Shown one piece after another: positions 1 to 6,719 of a stretch of 14,250 nucleotides of DNA. Made by a program: the position numbers and the translations under genes. The notes beneath the pieces were generated by a model, which made no database searches, was not told where the DNA came from, and saw only the letters and a list, made by a program, of their open reading frames with translations. Position 1 is the stretch's first letter. Each line of letters opens with the position of its first letter. Source of the DNA: Oscillibacter sp. (GTDB lineage: Bacteria; Bacillota; Clostridia; Oscillospirales; Oscillospiraceae); contig JAFSOM010000583.1 of the NCBI GenBank assembly GCA_017447005.1, forward strand, positions 1 through 14,250. Reading direction: 5' to 3'.

Positions 1-986
1 ACGGCGTTGTGACGACAGCCGCCACCGAAAGCGCGGCGGGCGTCCGGACTTATACCTGTTCCGTATGCGGCGCGACGGCCACGGAAACCATTCCGCAACT
101 CGTCACGATTCCGGAGGACAGCGGCGACACCGGAGATACGGGCGACAGCGGCGATACCGAAACGGATACCGGATACGCGGTCACATTCGTGGCGGATGAT
201 TGCATTATCAACGTCTACTATACGCAGGACTACACGGTAGCGGATGAAGACGGCGTGACTTCGGCGGTCTCCCGTAATTCCGACACGGGCAAGCCGGACA
301 GTTCCGGCGACGGACAGGTCAACTTTACAGCGCTTCCGCCGGACGGCTATACTATTGAGGAAAGCGACATCAGCATTGAGGGGACATATAAGAATCTGAA
401 AGGCCCCGATGACACAGGGGTTTACAGTACGTGGAGAATCACCAAGATTCAAAGTGACCTGACTGTTACGATTACGCCGTCGGCAAGTGACGACAGCGGC
501 GACACCGGGGATACGGGCGACAGCGGCGACACCGGAGATACGGGCGACACGGGCGACACCGGAGATACGGGCGACACGGGCGATAGTGGAGATACCGGAG
601 ATACCGGCGACACGGGCGACAGCGGAAATACAAACAATGGTTCTTCCGGCGGCGGTTCGGGCGGCGGCTCTACTGAAGGCGGTTCCGGCAACGCGTCCGG
701 CGGCAACGCGTCCGGCGGCGGCTGTTATGTGGCGACTTCCGTCTATGGCTCCTATGACTGCCCGCAGGTCTGGACGCTCCGCCGGTTCCGGGATAACGTC
801 CTTGCTCAAACTTGGTACGGACGGCTCTTTATCCGCGCTTATTACGCGGTCAGCCCCACGGCGGTAAAACTCTTCGGCGACGCCGCTTGGTTCCAAAACT
901 TCTGGCGCGGACAACTGGATAATCTGGTATCCAATCTGCAAGCGGACGGCTTTGAATCCACGCCCTATGAAGATACGACATGGTAA
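1..986 (+). CDS. Exported repeat protein with collagen-like GDT triplets and CFI-box C-terminal domain (5' partial)
   Basis: The reading frame is open from base 3 with no credible start or ribosome binding site, so only the C-terminal ~327 residues are present. Numbering from the GTG at 9, the order is as follows. Residues 14-30 are the tail of a Cys-X-X-Cys repeat (YTCSVCGATATETIP) common in clostridial surface proteins. Residues 39-50 are a short Gly-Asp-Thr/Ser block. Residues 56-158 are a beta-rich domain (FVADDCIINVYYTQDY... DLTVTITP) resembling repeats in clostridial exoproteins. Residues 164-208 are fifteen Gly-X-Y triplets, followed by a Gly/Ser/Asn linker to about 238. Residues 239-290 are a CFI-box C-terminal domain (CYVATSVYGSYDCPQVWTLR, then RFRDN, WYGRLFIRAYY and SPTAVKLFG). 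The protein ends naturally in TAA. The linker and repeats imply an extracellular or wall-exposed protein, but the signal peptide lies outside the window. No catalytic domain is visible and the function is unknown. Confidence 0.85.
   Translation, partial: GVVTTAATESAAGVRTYTCSVCGATATETIPQLVTIPEDSGDTGDTGDSGDTETDTGYAVTFVADDCIINVYYTQDYTVADEDGVTSAVSRNSDTGKPDSSGDGQVNFTALPPDGYTIEESDISIEGTYKNLKGPDDTGVYSTWRITKIQSDLTVTITPSASDDSGDTGDTGDSGDTGDTGDTGDTGDTGDTGDSGDTGDTGDTGDSGNTNNGSSGGGSGGGSTEGGSGNASGGNASGGGCYVATSVYGSYDCPQVWTLRRFRDNVLAQTWYGRLFIRAYYAVSPTAVKLFGDAAWFQNFWRGQLDNLVSNLQADGFESTPYEDTTW
123..158 (+). repeat. Short (Gly-Asp-Thr/Ser)4 coding repeat
   Basis: Four in-frame 9-bp units of the form GGN-GAY-ACN/AGC encode GDT GDT GDS GDT. 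They sit between the Cys-rich repeat and the beta-rich domain. They are the same unit as the longer block at 498-632, so one block probably seeded the other. Confidence 0.8.
498..632 (+). repeat. Collagen-like Gly-X-Y minisatellite, 15 triplets
   Basis: Fifteen uninterrupted Gly-X-Y triplets (eleven GDT, three GDS, one GNT) are encoded by a 9-bp unit. Codons alternate ggc/gga/ggg, gac/gat and acc/acg/agc, so the DNA is less uniform than the peptide. Expansion or contraction by whole 9-bp units would keep the frame. GDT triplets are known from bacterial collagen-like proteins such as BclA, but this tract has no proline, so a stable triple helix is uncertain and an acidic flexible spacer is the alternative. 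Confidence 0.85.
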
Positions 987-1036
987 GCGTTCATAAAAGA
1001 AATTCCTATCCTTCGTTTACGCCGTAAGACGGCGAA

Positions 1037-1080
1037 CGCGGACGGACGCCGATACATTCGACTCCGTCCGCGCTTTATTT
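1037..1080 (+). terminator. Rho-independent terminator after the surface protein gene
   Basis: A perfect 10-bp stem pairs 1037-1046 (CGCGGACGGA) with 1063-1072 (TCCGTCCGCG) around a 16-nt loop, and CTTTATTT follows directly. It lies about 50 nt after the stop of the plus-strand gene. A smaller 6-bp hairpin with a 3-nt loop (1020-1034) precedes it. Read on the minus strand the stem has no T-tract, so it is a poor terminator for the regulator gene that ends at 1075. Confidence 0.6.
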
Positions 1081-1848
1081 GGGCGTTTTCACGGCCCCTA
1101 TCATACAATTGATACAAGCGGTGACATACAGCAACGCGGTTTGTAAATACGCTCTTTCCGCGTACGGACAGTTTGGTTCTCCCTGCGGCAGACGGATAAA
1201 AATATCCGCGTCCGGACAGGCGCTCTCTGAGGAAATCGCAATGACCCGACAGCCGCGTTTCTTGAGCGACGCCATTTTCTTTTGCGCCTCTTGCGCCGCG
1301 CCTCCGGCATACGCGATAAACAAGGCGACATCACCCTCTAAATTCTCTTTCCCCTTGTACGGCGTTTCATTGAACAAATCCGGCGCGGAGACGGCGACGC
1401 CAAATCCGGACATCATATGGCAAAGGGCGAGCGCGTTAAAACAGGCGGCGCTATAAAGATACAGGCGATTCGCTTGGGACATCCAATCGGAAACGCGGGC
1501 GAGCGATTCTTGCGAAACGTAACTGCGGCAGTTATCAGCGGCCTCTAGAATCGCATTGAAAATCAGTTCCATGACAGCGTTTTGAACGGCGTGACGGGGC
1601 GTACGCTTTCCGCCGTTTTGCGGATTGGATAAGTACGCGGACAGCGCGATTTGAAACTCCCGGTAGCCGGACAGCCCCATCTTCCGACACATACGAATCA
1701 CGGAGGCGTTGGAGGAGAATGTCGCTTTCGCTAAGGCGTTGGCGGACATCCCCGGGAGTTGATGGTAATGCCCCAAAACATAATCGGCAATTTTAATTTC
1801 CGTGCTGGTAAAGCCAACCTTGGCCCGTAACCGTTCCAGAATATCCAT
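1075..1848 (-). CDS. RpiR/MurR-family transcriptional regulator (HTH + SIS domain)
   Basis: The protein is 257 residues, the usual length for RpiR regulators. Residues 1-77 form the RpiR-type helix-turn-helix; the pattern SANALAKATFSSNASVIRMC then RKMGLSGYREF is characteristic. Residues about 115-245 are a SIS sugar-phosphate-binding fold. The family represses or activates sugar and amino-sugar genes in response to phosphosugars. The start at 1848 is chosen because GGAGG lies 8 nt upstream. The ATG at 1863 has only a weak GGAA, and the open frame back to 2010 would run into the end of the methyltransferase gene. The SIS ligand motifs are poor: YSAACFNALA stands where a G-x-G-x-S loop is expected, and AYAGGA where S-x-S-G-x-T is expected, so the ligand may be atypical or lost. 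It is the last gene of the minus-strand group, 158 nt after the methyltransferase stop, which is long enough for its own promoter. The target genes are unknown. Confidence 0.85.
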   Translation of the reverse strand: MDILERLRAKVGFTSTEIKIADYVLGHYHQLPGMSANALAKATFSSNASVIRMCRKMGLSGYREFQIALSAYLSNPQNGGKRTPRHAVQNAVMELIFNAILEAADNCRSYVSQESLARVSDWMSQANRLYLYSAACFNALALCHMMSGFGVAVSAPDLFNETPYKGKENLEGDVALFIAYAGGAAQEAQKKMASLKKRGCRVIAISSESACPDADIFIRLPQGEPNCPYAERAYLQTALLYVTACINCMIGAVKTPK

Positions 1849-1924
1849 GCGCCTCGCCTCCATTTTCCGTTCCGTCAGTAAAGTAATTCGGAGAGGAGGG
1901 CTTTTTTTCGGGGTCGCAAACGTC

Positions 1925-1944
1925 TTTATGAAAAATTTATGAAA
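1925..1944. promoter_or_regulatory. Direct repeat TTTATGAAA x2, possible operator upstream of the rpiR-like gene
   Basis: Two identical 9-mers, TTTATGAAA at 1925-1933 and 1936-1944, are spaced 11 bp apart (one helical turn) and lie 77 nt upstream of the regulator's start. The block is AT-rich against its surroundings. It could be an autoregulatory operator or part of a promoter; no clear -35/-10 pair is seen. RpiR proteins often use inverted repeats, so this is tentative. Confidence 0.3.
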
Positions 1945-1962
1945 TGAAACGCGGGAGCTTTG

Positions 1963-2002
1963 CCGGACACAAGCCCGTCTCGGATAACGCCGCCTTGTCC
2001 GG
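1963..2002 (-). terminator. Weak hairpin after the methyltransferase gene
   Basis: CCGGACA (1963-1969) pairs with TGTCCGG (1996-2002) just after the methyltransferase stop. On the minus strand the stem is followed by CAAAG, and a T-rich stretch comes only about 20 nt later. It may attenuate or process the transcript between the methyltransferase and regulator genes, but it is not a classical terminator. Confidence 0.25.
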
Positions 2003-2006
2003 AACC

Positions 2007-3950
2007 TCACAAAATCTTTCTCGACGTGTTGGGACTATAGGTTTTGAAAATTTGCTCGAAATTCGCGGCAAGGCTGTCGCTTCCCAGACCGCTGTCACGG
2101 AACACGGCGTAAAACGGGCGCCGCTTGGCAATCTCCGTCACGGCTTCCTGCGTCACGTTGTCCTCAAAGCAGGCCAGCAGATAGCCGTCCGTGACGGAGA
2201 AAACCCTTTTTCCGGCCATCACCGTTTCCGCAATGCCGGACGAAAGCGGGATTCCCAAATCCAGCATCACTTGAAAGAGCAAATCCTCCGGCGTCCGGTC
2301 GGACTTGATATTCTCTACGAACATATCCAACCGCTCTTGCCGATACTCGTCGGGGCGGTAGTAGACATCCCGCATATTCGAACTGTCCACCTTGAACACG
2401 CGGAAACCATAGTCAATCTTTGCGCCCGTTTCGCGTTTGATTTTCGCCCCGGCGCGGCGGATACGCTCCTCGCCAATGTCGCAGATAGTCTTGTACCCCG
2501 CCTTATACGCCTCGCTTTTCGCCTCGCACGCTTCCGGCAACTGTACCATAATAAACTTACGGTTGCCGCCGTCCTCCGCGTTCAACCGCATGACGGCATG
2601 GGCCGTCGTCGCGGAACCGGAGAAAAAGTCACAGATAATATCATTGCCGGACGCGCCCATTTCTACCATTCGCTGAATCATTTCCACGGGCTTCGGATAA
2701 TCGAAAACCTTTCCGGTCATGAGTTCCTTAATAAGAAGGGTTCCCTTTTCCGTGTTGCTGTCCTTATCCCACCAGACCGACCGCGCCATAACCCTTGCTT
2801 CCCTGTATTTCTCAACAATCATATACGAGCCGTTTTTCATAGGTTTCGCCATGATGTTGACATTCAGGTTCCGTTCGGACTTTTCCCGCCCCCAGCGCCA
2901 TACGACATTGACGCCTTGCGATTCCAGCGGCCACAATTCCACCCAGCCGTCAACGGAACGCAGGGAAATGGGATGAAGTCCGTTCGCGTCCTCGGTATCC
3001 GGGTCAACGTAAAAGGGATAGTATAAATTAGGGCGATTCTCCTTATTGAATTTGATATTTCTGTTTCTGAGTTCGCGCAACTCAAAGCCGCCGACGCTGT
3101 CGAACATTTTGAACTGATTTTCCTTATCCGCAATCAAATGCAAGCGCGTAAGTTCGGACTTCCGGTAAACCAGAACGTAATCGTGCATGCGAGCGATTCC
3201 TCCGTAATCGCGCCCCCGCGGATTGCCGACGACCGTGATTTGACCGATAAAATGGGTTTCGCCAAAAATCTCGTCGCAGATTTTTTTCAGGTTGTTGCCC
3301 TCGTTGTCGTCAATGGATATAAAGATTGCGCCATCTTCCGACAGCAAATCTCTGGCAATGCGCAAACGCGGATACAGCATATTGAGCCAATCCGTATGGA
3401 ATCGACCGTTGAGTTCCGTATTCCGCGCAAGGCGGTTTCCGTCGTCGTCGAACTGTCCGCTGTCGCTCAGATACGCGGCGAGAGATTGCGAAAAGTCGTC
3501 CTCATAAATAAAATCGGAACCCGTATTATAAGGCGGGTCAATATAAATCATCTTGATTTTGCCGAGATAGGTTTCCCGCAACAGCTTGAGCGCGTCGAGA
3601 TTGTCGCCCTCAATATAGACGTTTTCGGAATCCATGCCGCCGGGCGTTCCGTCGCGCCCCGCGCTCTTGACGCGGTCAGGCCGGAGCGTCTTTGCAATCG
3701 GCGCGTTCGACAGTACGACCGATTTTCTCTTGTCAGGCCACGTGAACTGATAGCGTTCCTGCCGTCCTTCCACGACCTGCGCGGAAATCTCCTGCTCCAG
3801 TACGTCCTTGTCAATGGCGCGTTCGACAATCGCCTTGCCCTGTTCGTCATAACCGACTATCGTTTCCGTGACGGCGTTCGGGAACAACGCCGCCAGCTTA
3901 CGGAAATTTTCGTCGGCGCGGTCAGGCGTCCGCATTTTGAGTTTGTCCAC
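2007..3950 (-). CDS. mod: Type III-like site-specific DNA adenine methyltransferase (Mod), no Res partner seen
   Basis: At 647 residues the protein is full length for a type III Mod. The N-terminus (MDKLKMRTPD, then ENFRKLAALFPN) and the C-terminus (NFEQIFKTYSPNTSRKIL) both match the family ends. The catalytic motif IV DPPY is at 138-141, and the S-adenosylmethionine motif (DFFSGSATTAHA) is at 441-452. Motif IV therefore precedes motif I, the beta-class order for N6-adenine enzymes, and the target recognition domain should lie between, roughly 235-400. The start codon is GTG with GGGAGGAG 7 nt upstream. A type III Mod methylates one strand of a short asymmetric site and normally pairs with a Res nuclease/helicase. 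Here an RpiR regulator follows and a histidine kinase precedes, so no Res is adjacent. Either the enzyme is orphan, or the restriction subunit was lost or lies elsewhere. No obvious phase-variation repeat is seen in the gene. The target site cannot be predicted from sequence. Confidence 0.92.
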   Translation of the reverse strand: MDKLKMRTPDRADENFRKLAALFPNAVTETIVGYDEQGKAIVERAIDKDVLEQEISAQVVEGRQERYQFTWPDKRKSVVLSNAPIAKTLRPDRVKSAGRDGTPGGMDSENVYIEGDNLDALKLLRETYLGKIKMIYIDPPYNTGSDFIYEDDFSQSLAAYLSDSGQFDDDGNRLARNTELNGRFHTDWLNMLYPRLRIARDLLSEDGAIFISIDDNEGNNLKKICDEIFGETHFIGQITVVGNPRGRDYGGIARMHDYVLVYRKSELTRLHLIADKENQFKMFDSVGGFELRELRNRNIKFNKENRPNLYYPFYVDPDTEDANGLHPISLRSVDGWVELWPLESQGVNVVWRWGREKSERNLNVNIMAKPMKNGSYMIVEKYREARVMARSVWWDKDSNTEKGTLLIKELMTGKVFDYPKPVEMIQRMVEMGASGNDIICDFFSGSATTAHAVMRLNAEDGGNRKFIMVQLPEACEAKSEAYKAGYKTICDIGEERIRRAGAKIKRETGAKIDYGFRVFKVDSSNMRDVYYRPDEYRQERLDMFVENIKSDRTPEDLLFQVMLDLGIPLSSGIAETVMAGKRVFSVTDGYLLACFEDNVTQEAVTEIAKRRPFYAVFRDSGLGSDSLAANFEQIFKTYSPNTSRKIL

Positions 3951-3980
3951 GCTTGTTCTCCTCCCATTTCCGTTTATCGT

Positions 3981-4050
3981 CCTGTCACTGTAAAGCGTTT
4001 TTGGGGGCCGTCGCTCTTTCCGCGCCGCCTCCGGGAGAAGAGCGGACAGG
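3981..4050. repeat. Inverted-repeat structure between the hybrid kinase and methyltransferase genes
   Basis: CGCTCTT (4012-4018) pairs with AAGAGCG (4038-4044). The stem extends with one bulge to GTCGCTCTT/AAGAGCGGAC, and an outer CCTGTC (3981-3986) pairs with GACAGG (4045-4050). On the minus strand CCCCCAAAAACG follows rather than a T-tract, so it is not a standard terminator. It may be an mRNA processing or stability hairpin between the two genes. Confidence 0.3.
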
Positions 4051-4062
4051 ATTCCATTTCCC

Positions 4063-6357
4063 TCAAAGGATTTCTTTCAGCGTTGCGATAAGCGCTTTTA
4101 CGTCTATCGGCTTTGCGACGTGTCCGTTCATGCCGGCTTCAAAAGCGGCTTTTCTATCTTCCTCAAACGCGTTGGCTGTCATAGCGATGATAGGAATAGA
4201 CGCAAGCTGTAGATTTTTCAGCCGTCGGATATTCCGCGCCGCGTCATACCCGTTCATCACGGGCATTTGAATATCCATCAGCACGGCGTCATAGTATCCG
4301 GGTTGAGAATCCGCCACCATTCTGACCGCTTTTTCGCCGTCGTCCGCCTCCTCAATCAAAAATCCGTTCATTTCCAGCGTCGCCACGGCGATTTCACGGT
4401 TGATTGCTATGTCGTCCGCCAACAACAGACGCTTTCCGGTAAAATCGACCTCAATGCCGTCCTCCTGTTTGCCGTCGTTTTCTTTCATCTCCTCCGGGGA
4501 AATGGCGAACTCTACGGAGACGATAAATTCCGTTCCCTCTCCGGGAGCCGTGACGACCTCAATGCTTCCCTCCATCAAATCGACAATTCTTTTGGTAATG
4601 GCCATACCGAGACCGGTACCCTGTATTCCGCTGACCGTTGAGGTTTTTTCCCGCTCAAACGCCTCAAACACATGGGCGGCAAATTCCGGCGTCATGCCGA
4701 TTCCGTTGTCCTTGACGTGAAACTCATAGGCCCCGCGCCCGTCCGCCGCGCCGCCCTTTTGCAAAACGCGTACCTCTACTCTGCCGCCGTCAGGCGTATA
4801 CTTCACCGCATTGCTGAGAAGATTCAACAGGACTTGGTTCAGACGGAGCTTGTCGCAGATAATATTCTTGTCCGTCACGCCGGAGAAATCAACCGTCAGT
4901 TCCTGATTCTTGGCCTCCGCAAGATTTGCGACCATCGCCTGAAAATCCTCCATAAGCCGCGCAAGGTTACAGGAACTGTTTTCAAGCTCTATCTTGCCAC
5001 TCTCGATTCGGCTCATTTCAAGCACGTCATTGATAAGCGACAGCAAATGGTTGCTTGACGTAAGGATTTTGTCAAGATACTCCCGCGTTTTCTCCTGATT
5101 CTCGACGCTCTGTCTTGCAAGATTCGTAAAGCCTATAATCGCGTTCATCGGCGTGCGAATATCGTGGGACATATTAGAAAGGAACGTCGTTTTCGCCGCG
5201 CTCGACGCTTTTGCCTGTTCCAGCGCCTCTTCCAGTTTTCGATTCTGCTCCTCCTGCTCGCGGCGTATTTCCGTAGTGTCGGAAATCAGCAACGCGTAAA
5301 AATGGGCCTCTCTGTCCGCCGCAAAGAACGTGAAACGCTTATAAATAACCCCGTTTTCAGCGCGGTACGAAAAATCCACGGTATAGGCGTCTTTTTCCGA
5401 CAGCTCCCGTTCAATTTTATCCAGTTTCAGGGCGTTCAGAAGTTCATCGGCGCTCTCCGCCGTCCCCAAATCCAGCGCGCCGACCAGACGCCTGACAGCG
5501 TCCTCATAATCCCTTTCTCCGTCGCCGGACAAAAGGATGTCCGGACGTTTCGGCTTGTCGCTGTACAGAACGACGCCTAACTGTCCGCTGGCGATATAGG
5601 CGATTCCGTCATACTCTTCACTCAACGCCTTGTTCCAGATGACGCGGTCAATCATATCCCTGTTATAATCGCGCTCCGTGATGAAAGCGATGACTTCTCC
5701 GGTCACGGGCTGTTGCGCTAACGCGGCTTCCATGAGAAAATATCCGTTTCTGACCGACTTTCTGCGGGCGTAGATAGTCTCGCTCGCGGCGTTATGACCG
5801 TTTTGAAAATGCTCCAATAACCCCTCGCGGGTAAAGAGTCCCGGACCGTAGCGGTCCGCCGGTTTGATAAGCAAATCCGGGAAGCGGTTCAACATCAAAT
5901 CCGTATAACTTTGTGCGGTTTTATCCGAATCGTAAAGGTCGGTTCCGGCGCGGTCTTCCACAATGTCTTTAGTCAGATTGACGCGAAAGACGGCAAGCCT
6001 GTCTTTCGTGATAGAAGTCAGTTCCTCCCGCAGTTCATTATACAGCGCGCTGATTCTGCGCTCGTCATTCTGAATGTAACGGACGATTCTTATCATCACG
6101 TTCAGAACCAGAAACACAAAAACGCTCCCGCCGAAAAGGATTCCGCCCATCACAAGGGTGGGATTGCCGAACAGCGCCGTAATCAGATAGCCTATCAGGA
6201 AGAAAACCAGAAGAAAAAAAGGAAGGTATAAAAATGTGCGGCGCATTTCCAATACGCCGGTTTTCTTCATCTTCCGGGCGAACAAATAATAGTGAAGAAT
6301 ATTATAGACCATCAACGCGCTGCCCATGTAAATCATACAGGGAATGACGATTTTCAT
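4063..6357 (-). CDS. Membrane hybrid sensor histidine kinase with C-terminal receiver domain
   Basis: The protein is 764 residues from the ATG at 6357, which has GAGGAG 7 nt upstream. The open frame continues to a GTG at 6447 without support. Three transmembrane segments (about 3-26, 42-63, 69-89) form the N-terminus with almost no extracellular loop. A cytosolic sensory region of about 100-365 follows; it is probably PAS-like, with GYFLMEAAL and VIAFITERDYNRDMIDR. The HisKA phospho-acceptor is His398 in SNMSHDIRTPMNAIIGF. The HATPase has its N-box near Asn516 (NLLSNAVKY), DNGIGM at 550-555 and GTGLGM at about 580-585. The receiver domain has Asp648/Asp649, phospho-acceptor Asp695 (AVLMDIQMP), Thr727 and Lys749. 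All catalytic residues are intact. It should autophosphorylate on His and pass the phosphate to its own receiver, and no HPt or DNA-binding output is attached. It diverges from the binding-protein operon and is a paralogue of that operon's kinase. The signal sensed is unknown and probably intramembrane or cytosolic. Confidence 0.92.
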   Translation of the reverse strand: MKIVIPCMIYMGSALMVYNILHYYLFARKMKKTGVLEMRRTFLYLPFFLLVFFLIGYLITALFGNPTLVMGGILFGGSVFVFLVLNVMIRIVRYIQNDERRISALYNELREELTSITKDRLAVFRVNLTKDIVEDRAGTDLYDSDKTAQSYTDLMLNRFPDLLIKPADRYGPGLFTREGLLEHFQNGHNAASETIYARRKSVRNGYFLMEAALAQQPVTGEVIAFITERDYNRDMIDRVIWNKALSEEYDGIAYIASGQLGVVLYSDKPKRPDILLSGDGERDYEDAVRRLVGALDLGTAESADELLNALKLDKIERELSEKDAYTVDFSYRAENGVIYKRFTFFAADREAHFYALLISDTTEIRREQEEQNRKLEEALEQAKASSAAKTTFLSNMSHDIRTPMNAIIGFTNLARQSVENQEKTREYLDKILTSSNHLLSLINDVLEMSRIESGKIELENSSCNLARLMEDFQAMVANLAEAKNQELTVDFSGVTDKNIICDKLRLNQVLLNLLSNAVKYTPDGGRVEVRVLQKGGAADGRGAYEFHVKDNGIGMTPEFAAHVFEAFEREKTSTVSGIQGTGLGMAITKRIVDLMEGSIEVVTAPGEGTEFIVSVEFAISPEEMKENDGKQEDGIEVDFTGKRLLLADDIAINREIAVATLEMNGFLIEEADDGEKAVRMVADSQPGYYDAVLMDIQMPVMNGYDAARNIRRLKNLQLASIPIIAMTANAFEEDRKAAFEAGMNGHVAKPIDVKALIATLKEIL

Positions 6358-6420
6358 ACAGAATCTCCTCGCTTTTGAAATGAGAAAACGTATTTCTCTG
6401 TTTCGCGTTTTCCGCGGTTC

Positions 6421-6441
6421 CGGCGCGTTCTCGCGGCGCCG
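6421..6441 (-). other. GC-rich hairpin in the 5' leader of the minus-strand kinase
   Basis: CGGCGC (6421-6426) pairs with GCGCCG (6436-6441) around a 9-nt loop, and an overlapping outer CGCGG/CCGCG pair (6413-6417 with 6439-6443) offers an alternative fold. It lies in the predicted ~156-nt untranslated leader. No known riboswitch class is recognised. Confidence 0.35.
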
Positions 6442-6446
6442 CGTCA

Positions 6447-6465
6447 CAATGATACGCTGTCATTG
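6447..6465. promoter_or_regulatory. Dyad CAATGA-N7-TCATTG, possible operator
   Basis: CAATGA (6447-6452) and TCATTG (6460-6465) form an inverted repeat with centre-to-centre spacing of 13 bp. It lies inside the leader of the minus-strand kinase, about 50-65 nt downstream of its predicted transcription start. That position would suit a roadblock repressor or an RNA hairpin. Confidence 0.3.
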
Positions 6466-6519
6466 CGTGCAGTTTTCCAGCTCGCCTTGACGGGGAAAAG
6501 ATGCTTTCACATTTTTTTC

Positions 6520-6548
6520 ATTATACCATACCATTTTCTCTTTCGCAA
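6520..6548 (-). promoter_or_regulatory. Sigma-A promoter for the minus-strand hybrid kinase
   Basis: On the minus strand, TTGCGA (6543-6548) is a 4/6 match to the -35 box. It is separated by exactly 17 bp from a perfect TATAAT (6520-6525), which also carries an extended -10 TG (TGGTATAAT). The predicted transcript starts near 6513 and leaves a ~156-nt leader. The kinase, methyltransferase and possibly the regulator gene could all be read from it. Confidence 0.65.
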
Positions 6549-6584
6549 GAACCGCCGGAAAAAAAGAACGGTATCCGTCTGCGC

Positions 6585-6603
6585 CGCCGTTTCCAGTACG
6601 GCG
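6585..6603. promoter_or_regulatory. Dyad CGCCGT-N7-ACGGCG next to the -35 box, possible activator site
   Basis: CGCCGT (6585-6590) and ACGGCG (6598-6603) form a perfect 6-bp inverted repeat ending 2 bp before the -35 box of the plus-strand promoter. Its centre is near -47 relative to the predicted start, a usual place for a response-regulator activator. No cognate DNA-binding regulator is in view. It could also be chance in GC-rich DNA. Confidence 0.35.
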
Positions 6604-6605
6604 CC

Positions 6606-6634
6606 TTGACAATCTTATTTCTCTATGCTACAAT
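6606..6634 (+). promoter_or_regulatory. Consensus sigma-A promoter for the binding-protein/kinase operon
   Basis: A perfect TTGACA (6606-6611), a 17-bp spacer and TACAAT (6629-6634, 5/6) make a near-ideal housekeeping promoter. Transcription should start near 6641 and give a ~79-nt leader to the ATG at 6720. With the opposing promoter at 6520-6548 this fills the divergent intergenic region (6358-6719), which otherwise contains only the dyads listed separately. Confidence 0.8.
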
Positions 6635-6719
6635 TTTATAACTTTATAGACAACCTTCGTTCGCAAGTCGTTATCGCTTAGGAAACTTTACCTTGTCGGT
6701 TAGTATGGGAAGGGATGGC

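Noticed and set aside
498..632. CRISPR-like or satellite DNA array
   Set aside because: The repeat is a 9-bp coding unit in frame with no spacers; it is a protein repeat.
449..867. Open frames on both strands across the GDT repeat (449-706 minus, 487-867 plus)
   Set aside because: They are low-complexity Pro/Ser or Ala/Thr/Arg translations of the same 9-bp repeat in other frames, with no ribosome binding sites.
1849..2010. N-terminal extension of the RpiR-like protein back to 2010
   Set aside because: The extension is basic, non-family sequence overlapping the methyltransferase stop. The GGAGG 8 nt before 1848 fixes the start.
1944..4091. Long plus-strand frames (1944-3026 and 3138-4091) opposite the methyltransferase gene
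   Set aside because: They are rich in Arg/His/Val, as expected for antisense of a GC-rich gene. They match no family, and the minus-strand Mod is unmistakable.
6358..6447. N-terminal extension of the minus-strand kinase to a GTG at 6447
   Set aside because: The extra 30 residues are Arg-rich and lie over the leader hairpin. GAGGAG 7 nt before the ATG at 6357 and the immediate membrane helix support the shorter form.
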